DNA of 5,387 bases from Verrucomicrobiales bacterium (GTDB lineage: Bacteria; Verrucomicrobiota; Verrucomicrobiia; Verrucomicrobiales; DEV007), in contig SLGN01000173.1 in the NCBI GenBank assembly GCA_007123695.1, positions 1-5,387 of the forward strand. The letters run 5' to 3'. Positions within the stretch are counted from its first letter, which is position 1. Each line of letters begins with the position of its first letter. Positions 1 through 5,387 of this stretch are shown one piece after another. The notes under the pieces were generated by a model. It searched no databases and was not told the origin of the DNA. It saw nothing but the letters and a program-made list of their open reading frames with translations. The translations under genes and the position numbers were made by a program.

Positions 1-57
1 ATTGATGGCGTTGTTGCTGAGGGCGTCGCTCGTCTGCCCATTGGCGTGGGTGGCGAG
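1..57 (-). other. C-terminal edge of the fragment, array continuing
   Basis: After the last motif (GHGG ending at base 58) the frame continues LATHANGQTSDALSNNAIN to the window edge with no stop. It resembles the polar, Asn/Ser-rich loop that follows other motifs, and the next strand would be expected just outside the window. Confidence 0.6.
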
Positions 58-3000
58 TCCGCCGTGCCCGATTTGGGCGAAGGCGTAGAGAATATCGCTG
101 AGGCCGGAGAAGGAGCGGGTGTCGCCGCTGATCGGCGTGGCGCCGAGGGCGCCGACGGCATTGGAGGCGGCGGTGACCGAAGCGACCTCGGCGCCGGAGG
201 CGCCGTAGAAGTTGAAGGCGGTGTACTGGTTGTCAACGAGGCCGCCCCCTCCCCGGAAGGTGATTCCTCCGTCGGCTCTGACATTGATGTTGCCGGAGTA
301 GGCATGGCCGACCGGGGCGCTGCTGTCGTCGCCGCCGTGGCCGACAAGGACGTAGGTGCGCTGGTCGTTGCCCGCACGGGCGACGATGGAGCCGCCGTTG
401 CCGGTGAACTCGCCGGAGGCATTGACCCCGGCGCGGATGTCGATGTTGCCGGAATGGCCGCGGTTGACGAAGCCGGGGGTTCCATGGACGGGATGGGCCT
501 CGGGATGGGCTTCGGTGCGCGAATTCGTCGCATGGCCGCCGTGGCCGATCATGGCGTAGGCGCGGATGGCGTCGTTGCGGACACCGGTGACGTGGTCGTA
601 GTTGACGAAGAGGTCGGGCACGTCCTGGGTGTCGGTGATGATGGCGACGTTCCAGACAATCTCGCCGGTGGCGTAGTCGATGCTGCCGACGACCGTCGTG
701 GGATCGCCGCTCGCGACGATGTTGCCGGCGCCGTCGTCGATGTATTCGGGCGCTTTGTTCGGATCGAAGAGACCATCGGCCAGTGCCACCGCAAGGCGGA
801 ACTGCACCGTGCCGGGCTGGATCTCCTTGCCGATGAGCTTGGTCCTGGCCCCTCCGCCGGCGGCGGCAGCCTGGTCCATCATGACGTAGCCGAGGCCGTT
901 CGCGCCCCAATAGTGGTTGAATTCCCCGATGTCGTTGGCAGCGCCCCCGTTGGTGCCGAACATGTCCTGGTATTCCCCGACCCGGGTGACGACGCGCTCA
1001 AGGGCAACGCCACCCCGCAGGTGGATGTCGCGCCCGGCGTAAACCTCGATGTCGCCGAGATGGGTTCCGCGGAAGACGGGACCGCCGTTTCCGATCTGGG
1101 CATGGTTGCGGTTGCCGCCGCCGCCGGCGACGAGGATATCTCCGGTCGCCCCGAGGGCGTGAACGCGGATGACGTTGTCGCTGCGACCGAGATGGCCGCG
1201 GGCGTCGCCTCCACTGTGGCCAATCTGGGCGTAGTTGACCTTCTCGGCGGAGTTATCGTTGGTGAGCATGCCGCCGACGACATGGACGCTGCCGCTCTCG
1301 GCGACGACGGTGACGTTGCCGTGGTGGTCGCCGCTGGTGGCGTAGCCGCCGTGGCCGATCTGAGACCAATGGAAGCGGCCTTTGCCGTCGCCGTGGCTGA
1401 CGAGGTAGCTCTCGTCGATGTTGGTGACAATGGGAAGCACCTCGCCCTCCCGATCGCGCCGGTCACCGAGCGGAATGGTGCTGCCGCCCATGACGTGGAC
1501 GTCCCCGGCGGTGGTGCGCACGGTGATGTCGCCGAAGTGGCCCCAGTTGCCGTCCCCGGCCCCGAGGGTGCCGACCGGCAGGCTCGGATCGAAGGCGACC
1601 TGACCGAAGTTGTCGGTGTTGTTGTTCGAGGGATCTACGTCCCAGCCACCGTGGCCGATCATCGCAAAGTTGCGTCCGTCGTCGCGCCAGTCCGGATTGA
1701 TGTTGGTGAAGGTGCCCGCCACCAGGCTGACGTCGCCGGTGACCTGGATGTCGATGTCTCCGTTGAGGCCGAAGGAGAGGTCGCCGTCCCCTGTGCCGGA
1801 GCGCGAGCTGCGGCCTCCGTGGCCGACCATGGCGAAGGAGTCGTTGTGGGTTCCCGCCTTCAGCAGCAGGCCGATGCCGTCGGCGTCCTGGGTGCCGCGC
1901 ACGAAGATGTTGCCGAAGGAGTTGCCGTGGGCGTTGTGCCCGCCGTGCCCGAGCATGGCGGCGACTTCGCGGTCGCGCTGGCGGTGCCCGTCGTGGCCAG
2001 CGAGGAAGCGCAGCCCCCCGACCTGCCCGAGCGGATTGCCGGGGTCGATGTGGTCGATGGTGATGTCGCCGAACTTCACCCCGCGGTTGTCGAAGCCGCC
2101 GTGGCCGAGCTGGGCGTAGCTGCGGTGGTGGGATCCCGCCTGGAAGCGGATGTCGCCCCCGGCGCGGATGTCGATGTTGCCGGAGGCGCTGAGGAGGTCG
2201 TTGGCCTTGTTGTTGGGCCCGTCGGCGTCGTAGCCGCCATGGCCGAGCTGGACGTAGGCCCGCTCCTTGAGGCCCTGCGAGGTCTGGAAGGTCGCCTGCA
2301 CGAACTCCACCCCTGCGGGCAGCACCGAGCCGGGCGTTCCGTCCTTCTGGATGCGCACGATGCCGAAGTCGTAGTAGATGTCGCCGATCTTCTCCCCGTC
2401 GAGGAAGAGCCCCGCGTCCGGGTCTCCGCCCGTCGGGTCGCTGCGCTGGTCGTCGGAAGTGGTCCGCACCACGTCGGTGATCACGCTCCCGTCGCTCAGC
2501 TCGATGCGGACGGTGCCCGGAACGATATCGGAAACGAGCGCGGGCATGTCGAAGGCCGACGCGTGGGTAGACTGGATCTCGCGCGTCCCGCCGAGATTCA
2601 CCCAGACAAAGGTGCCCGCCTCGAGGGCGGCGCCGATGACAGGGTCGGTGACGGTGTGGGAAGTAACCTCGCTGGCCGGAGCGCCGAGGAACTCGATGCC
2701 GCCCCAGGCGTTGATGGTGATGTCGCCCTGGTGGATCCCTCGCGAGGCGTAGCCCCCGTGGCCGAGCTGGGCGTAGGCCTCGATGCCGGCGCCCCGAGCC
2801 TCGGCGACGGCGACGGCGTTGCCTACTCCGTCGATGGAGCGACCCGTGGTGCGCACGATGGCCTGCTTCCCGATCACGCTGGCGTCGAAGACGATGCCTC
2901 CGCCAAGGGCATTGATGGTGATGTCGCCGGTGAAGCCGCGATCATTGTTCGCGCTGGAGACGTAGCCCCCGTGCCCGAGATGAGCGAAGTCGCGGTTGTC

Positions 3001-5387
3001 GTTGCCGGCGACGAAGAGAATGCCCCCGGTGGCGGGATCGCCGTCGGCGTTGCCAACGTCGCCGGTCCCGGAGGTGACGGTGATGTCCTGGCGGTTGGGC
3101 ATTTCCGTGACGCTGCTGCGCCCGCCGTGGCCGAGCATGACCCAGCGGTTGTCGGTGTTCCACCCCGCTGCGGAGGTGGTGGAACCGTACCACCAGTTCG
3201 CGTAGTCCGCGGAGAGACCGAGGGCATCGCCTTCTCCGGCTTCGGGAGAGACGAAGCTGATGCTGCCGTAGGCGGTGACGATGATCTCGGCGGAATTGTC
3301 CGGCCCGAGGATGTTTCCGCGGCTCTCGTAGCCGCCGTGGCCGAGGTGGGCGTGGTCGCGCTGCATCCGCCCTGCGGTGAAGCGGATGTCCCCCGCCGTC
3401 GCGCCCGCGCCCTGGCCCGCCAGCACGGTGATGGTGCCGCCCTTGTCGCCGCGGACATGGTCGCCGCCGTGGCCGACCCTGGTGAAGTTAAAGCCCCAGC
3501 CCCAGCTGCGGTCGGCTCGGAAGGCATCCCCGCCCGTTGCGATGATGCTGCCTTGGTCGGCCTCGACCCGGATGTCGCCGTGGAAGCCGGTGGAGGGTGT
3601 CAGAATCGGGGCGGCATAGGGATCCGGACCGAGGGCGGGCAGGTCGGCGCCGACGCCGAAGTCGGGGGTCTGGACGACGCTTCTTTCTGCGAAGTGGTTC
3701 GTGCCGCCGTGCCCAATTTGGGCGTGGAACCAGCGACGGTTGCCGGCGCGGACGAGAAGGCCGATGGGCGTGTCGGCGTTCTCCGGATCGACGTAGGTTC
3801 CCCCGGCGAAGACGCTGATGTGTCCGGCAGCGGAACTGTCGGGGAGGATGTTGTTCACGTTGATGCCGCCGGGCATGATGAAGCTGCCGCCCGCAGCCGG
3901 CAGGGAGGAATTCTGGCCGCCATGGCCGATCTGCACGAAACTGCCGAGGTTGGAGTTGTCGGAAGCGTTTCCAGCCGGAGTCATGGTGTCGGGGCCGATG
4001 GGGGTGCCGGTGTTGAGGTTGCCCTCCACGACCGCTTGGTTGTGGGCCTGGAGGCGAATCGCCCCGGTGGTGGCGGTCACGGTGATGTCGCCGCTTCGCG
4101 TCTGGTCCCAAACGCTGAGGCGGTTGCCCTCGTAGCCGGAGAGATGACCGATGCCGGCAAAGGAGCGGGTCCCCCGGCCTCCGAGGATCTGGATGCCGAG
4201 CCCCTCGAGCCCCTGGTTGTTGATGCCCGTGCCGGTTGGGGCTGCCGTCACCCCGTGGGCGATGACGGTGATGTCGCCGTGGTAGCTCCCTTGGTTCTCT
4301 TGGCCGCCATGCCCGATGAGGGCGTAGGCCGAGGTGTTGACGTTGGTGTTGAGCATGTCGGTGGTGCCGTCGAAGTCGCGGGCCGACATGAAGAGGATGT
4401 CTCCGTCGGCCACGATGGAGATGTTCGCGTCGATGCGGGCGGCGTCCCCGGCGTAGTTGGTGCGCCAGGTGCTGGAGAAGAAGGAGCGGCGGTTGTCGCC
4501 CGGGTCGATAGTGATGCCGTCGCGGGTGGTCATGGAGTTCATCACCGTGCTGGGGATGGTACCGCCGCCGAGGTTGGTCACCGCCTGGGCACGCTTCCAC
4601 TGGCTGCCGTCCTGCAGCACGCCCCCGTGCCCGATCTGCACGAAGCTCGAGGTGGTGCCACCGCGGGCGTCGGCCCTGCCACTGAGGCGGATGTTGATGT
4701 CCCCGGTGGCGCCCCAGCCCGCCCCGCGGAAGGCGTTGTCGCCGAGGCCGAGCGTGTCGCCGATGCCGAACTCGGTGCCGCCGAGAAGCTCGATGTAGTT
4801 CTTGCCCTGCGGGTTGCCGTGAATCAGGCCCCCAACCGGATTTGCAGGGGCATCCGGAGATGCGCCCCACCATTCGTTGATGACGAGTCCGTTGTGGACT
4901 CGGGACAGCTCGTACTCCACCCCGCTGTCGCTGAAGCCCACCTGGGACCAGCCGTGCCCGATCGTCGTGCTGCCGCGCATGACGAGGTCGTGGCCCACGA
5001 TGTTCGTCTCGCCCCAGCGGCTCCCCACCGCCACGCCGGTGCGGGCATTGGCCGCGCCGATGTAGACCGAGCCGCCGCCCCACCCTGCGCTCGGGTTGTC
5101 GGTGTCCATGCTCGCGAGGATCGGGGCGATGTCGAAGGTGCCATTGATGAAGTCGAAGCCAGTTGTCCCGTCCCAACCCGCCACGAGGTTGACCCCGCCC
5201 TCGCCCGCGCTCTGGATGGCGGTGTTGATCCGCAGGTCCCCCATCGCGAGCAGGCTCAGAGTCCCGCCGGGGGTGTCGGCGCTGTCCTGATACCAAAGAA
5301 TTCGGTCGTCCTGCGCGTTGGTGTTGTTGTTGGTGCGGCCCACGGTGATGTGCCCGTCTTCCGACAGCATGCTCTGCGTGCTGATCA
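1..5387 (-). CDS. Giant beta-strand-repeat exoprotein, internal fragment (both ends outside window)
   Basis: The minus strand is open for 1,795 codons (5385 down to 1) with no stop; bases 5386-5387 supply the last two bases of an NTG codon. The frame is fixed by the protein motif [ILV]-G-H-G-G, which recurs 18 times exactly and 4 times in altered form, always in this frame, so no frameshift is visible. The product is rich in Gly, Asp, Asn, Ala, Thr and Ser. It has no cysteine and only about 15 lysines, which fits a secreted protein. Alternating short strands (for example GDITINA, GGIEF) with Gly/Asn turns suggest a right-handed beta-solenoid, as in filamentous haemagglutinin and autotransporter passengers. 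A role as surface adhesin or structural exoprotein is inferred from architecture only. Signal peptide, secretion domain and anchor would lie outside the window, so the export route is unknown. No internal start was assigned. Confidence 0.93.
592..825 (-). other. Inserted module 2 (PGTV / GxIxYxxG type), residues 1521-1598
   Basis: This module lies in the 182-residue interval between motifs 19 and 20. It reads EIQPGTVQFRLAVALADG, then YIDDGAGNIVASGD, then VGSIDYATGEIVWNVA, and ends VPDLFVNYDH. It shares the I-x-P-G-T-V opening, the D-x-G-x-G-N loop and the G-x-I-x-Y-x-x-G-x-[IV]-V core with module 1, and is the closer match to the remembered consensus (DDGxGN ... GxIDYATGxV ... VxYxY). Upstream of it, at about 826-1010, is an unassigned Gly/Ala-rich stretch with aromatic phrases (GEFNHYWGANGLGYVMMDQ). 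After the module the chain returns to the repeat pattern with AYAMIGHGG. Confidence 0.6.
1360..1644 (-). repeat. Expanded repeat unit with acidic/basic loop (between motifs 16 and 17)
   Basis: This 100-residue unit keeps the core strands (GHFGDITVRTTAGDVHVMGG) but has extra sequence on both sides. Before the core is an Asn/Asp-rich and hydrophobic stretch, DPSNNNTDNFGQVAFDP followed by LPVGTLGAGDGNWG. After it is a strongly charged loop, PLGDRRDREGEV, then LPIVTNIDESYLVSHGDGKG. I do not recognise these additions. They read in frame without disruption, so they appear to be genuine loops of the protein. Confidence 0.55.
1651..2241 (-). repeat. Run of four compact repeat units (motifs 12 to 16)
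   Basis: Successive motif spacings of 46, 52, 42 and 56 residues make this the best place to see the basic unit with little insertion. The first unit is nearly canonical: GHGGYDADG, then GNIDIRAGGDIRFQAG, then SHHRSYAQLGHGG. The third (42 residues) reads GHGGHNAHG, GNIFVRG, GIGLLLKAG, then HNDSFAMVGHGG. The second has an inserted charged loop (GHDGHRQRDREVA) before its closing motif. The order is constant: motif, polar loop, strand, Gly turn, strand ending A-G, polar loop with a basic or aromatic residue, next motif. This supports a true modular repeat and not simple low complexity. Confidence 0.8.
1939..3345 (-). repeat. Leucine-type block of the array (motifs 8-14)
   Basis: Seven consecutive motifs have Leu before GHGG: AHLGHGGY, VMLGHGGR, AHLGHGGY, AQLGHGGY, VQLGHGGY, AQLGHGGF and AMLGHGGH. 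All are exact GHGG, making this the most regular part of the array. Four are followed by Tyr and one by Phe. Strand phrases are close to canonical: GDITINALGG, GDITINAWGG, GNIDIRAGGDIRFQAG and GDITIDH. Motifs 8 and 10 are especially alike (RDHAHLGHGGY and RDFAHLGHGGY) and two units apart, which would fit duplication of a two-unit block. The 173-residue interval between motifs 11 and 12 contains an inserted module. VGHGG copies flank the block at about 3463-3477 and 1813-1827. Confidence 0.8.
2281..2529 (-). other. Inserted module 1 (PGTV / GxIxYxxG type), residues 953-1035
   Basis: This module sits in the 173-residue interval between motifs 11 and 12. It begins DIVPGTVRIELSDGS, continues through an acidic, Gly/Pro-rich loop (SDPTGGDPDAG), then GDIYYDFGIVRI, and closes with LPAGVEFVQATFQT. 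The order 'PGTV strand, D-rich loop, G-x-I-x-Y-D-x-G-x-V, P-A-G-V-x-F-x-x-A-T-[FY]' matches a small beta-sandwich repeat pattern that I recall from tail-like and bacterial surface proteins, and it also matches the second module at 592-825. It breaks the solenoid pattern, so it probably projects as a side domain. Its ligand or role is unknown. The 50 or so residues before it (about 2530-2685) belong to neither the repeat nor the module. Confidence 0.55.
3703..4962 (-). repeat. First isoleucine-type block of the array (motifs 1-6)
   Basis: All six motifs here have Ile before GH: TTIGHGW, VQIGHGG, ALIGHGG, AGIGHLSG, VQIGHGG and AQIGHGG. Units are long (55-109 residues) because of insertions. The first unit holds a Trp/Asn-rich loop (INEWWGASPD) and YIELLGGTEFGIGDTLGLG. 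The second carries VMNSMTTRDG and a basic/aromatic stretch, NRRSFFSSTW. Core strands remain recognisable, for example GDINIRL, GDILFMSA, GDITVIAHG, GDITVTATTGAIRLQA and GHISVFAGG. Two of the four degenerate motif copies fall in this block. It may be the older, more diverged edge of the array, though that is inference. Confidence 0.75.
4963..5387 (-). other. Lead-in region before the GHGG array (residues 1-141 of the fragment)
   Basis: This stretch precedes the first motif and lacks [ILV]GHGG. It reads as generic haemagglutinin-like beta-repeats: GHITVGR, then TLSLLAMGDLRINTAIQSAG, then GVNLVAGWDG, then GSVYIGAANA. The phrase pattern 'strand, G-D-L-R-I, A-x-x-S-A-G, strand, A-G' is common in large filamentous-haemagglutinin-type exoproteins. 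Asn-rich turns (RTNNNTN) and Trp residues (LWYQD, AGWDG, AGWGGG, SRWGE) are notable. The region ends in DLVMRGSTTIGHGW, a degenerate first copy of the array motif. I read it as the boundary between a more ordinary solenoid and the specialised array. What lies further N-terminal is not visible. Confidence 0.6.

Larger units (their letters stand above)
58..1659 (-). repeat. Second isoleucine-type block of the array (motifs 16-22)
   Basis: Motifs read AMIGHGGW, SQIGHGGY, AQIGHSGG, AQIGNGGP, AMIGHGGH, LVGHGGD and AQIGHGGL, so Ile returns after the leucine block with one Val exception at 337-345. Two neighbouring copies are altered: an inserted Ser at 1213-1215 (GHSGG) and His replaced by Asn at 1087-1089 (GNGG). 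Strands include GDITVRTTAGDVHVMGG, GNVTVVAESGSVHVVGG, GDIEVYAGRDIHLRGG, GNIDIRAG and GNINVRADGGITFRGG. Several strand pairs here use V-H-V or I-H-L in place of I-x-F. The block contains the longest inter-motif interval of the window (182 residues). Confidence 0.75.
58..4962 (-). repeat. In-frame protein repeat array: 22 [ILV]GHGG-type motifs
   Basis: The central His codon (Asn in one copy) of each motif starts at 4954, 4627, 4309, 4144, 3922, 3709, 3469, 3337, 3127, 2971, 2758, 2239, 2101, 1945, 1819, 1651, 1351, 1216, 1087, 541, 337 and 64. Spacings in protein order are 109, 106, 55, 74, 71, 80, 44, 70, 52, 71, 173, 46, 52, 42, 56, 100, 45, 43, 182, 68 and 91 residues. The shared unit is: motif, then often Y-x-S-x-G, then G-[DN]-I-x-[IV]-x-A, then G-[DGS]-I-x-[FV]-x-A-G, then often N-R-x-[YF], then A-[QMH] into the next motif. 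A minimal unit of about 42-46 residues would fit roughly two solenoid coils, an inference from typical coil length. The DNA of the units is diverged; conservation is mainly at protein level. The array continues toward the low-coordinate edge. Confidence 0.9.

Noticed and set aside
233..910. Minus-strand frame of 225 codons, very Arg-rich
   Set aside because: It is in the same shadow frame as the 602-codon one; its composition is typical of off-frame translation of GC-rich DNA and it shows no domain.
2281..2529. A calcium-binding RTX-type repeat in the acidic Gly-rich loops
   Set aside because: There is no tandem GGxGxDxUx nonapeptide; the Asp/Gly stretches are isolated loops.
1610..2752. Plus-strand frames at 1610-2119 and 2378-2752 with repeated Pro-Pro-Trp-Pro phrases
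   Set aside because: The repeated phrases are the mirror of the minus-strand GHGG codons (ccgccgtggcc). They explain no extra signal and have no convincing ribosome binding site.
879..3527. Ser/Thr/Ala-rich minus-strand frames at 879-1466 and 2874-3527
   Set aside because: They are off-frame shadows of the same gene, with low-complexity composition and no independent start signal.
58..4962. CRISPR array or DNA-level tandem repeat as the cause of the recurrent ccgccgtggcc words
   Set aside because: The intervals vary from 126 to 546 bases, the words vary at synonymous positions, and everything is in frame; this is a protein-level repeat.
3488..5296. Minus-strand reading frame of 602 codons in the neighbouring frame
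   Set aside because: It is an Arg/His/Pro/Gly-rich shadow of the GC-rich true frame, lacks the GHGG repeat structure, and lies wholly over better-supported coding sequence.
1..5385. Full-length plus-strand open frame starting at base 1 as a real antisense gene
   Set aside because: Its openness follows from the lack of TTA, CTA and TCA codons in the minus frame. Its product is a low-complexity mirror of the repeats with no start or stop in the window.
5320..5387. A start codon at the high-coordinate edge (the partial codon is NTG)
   Set aside because: The following residues are mid-domain repeat strands with no signal peptide, and the first codon base and any upstream site are outside the window, so a start cannot be supported.

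Overview
The window is a single fragment of one very large protein gene on the minus strand. Read on that strand in the frame whose codons pair with + triplets 1-3, 4-6, 7-9 and so on, the sequence is open from base 5385 to base 1: 1,795 consecutive sense codons, no stop, and neither gene end inside the window. I translated every codon. No other gene, RNA gene, promoter, terminator, mobile element or CRISPR array can be supported, and there is no intergenic space.

The protein is a repetitive, Gly/Asp/Asn/Ala-rich, cysteine-free, lysine-poor beta-strand repeat polypeptide. It looks like the giant exoproteins and adhesins of Gram-negative bacteria (filamentous-haemagglutinin-like or autotransporter-like beta-solenoids). 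Its signature is a motif of the form A-Q-[ILV]-G-H-G-G, found 22 times: 18 exact [ILV]GHGG copies and 4 altered ones. Between motifs lie strands such as G-D-I-T-[IV]-x-A and G-I-x-F-x-A-G. The shortest units are 42-46 residues; longer ones hold insertions, up to 173 and 182 residues between motifs.

Layout in protein order (high to low coordinates): a 141-residue lead-in without the repeat motif (5387-4963); a block whose motifs all read IGH (4962-3703); a VGH junction (about 3470); a block of seven LGHGG motifs (3345-1939); a second VGHGG junction (about 1825); and a second, mostly IGH block (1659-58) running off the low-coordinate edge. Two of the longest insertions contain a related module with the pattern I-x-P-G-T-V ... 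G-x-I-x-Y-x-x-G-x-V. It resembles a small beta-sandwich repeat I associate with tail-like and surface proteins.

The DNA is GC-rich with a strong GC-ending codon preference. The frame uses no TTA, CTA or TCA codon at all, which also leaves the exactly opposed + frame open as an artefact. The organism is probably a high-GC Gram-negative bacterium. Verrucomicrobiota or another lineage known for giant repeat exoproteins is a reasonable guess, but the window has no taxonomic marker.
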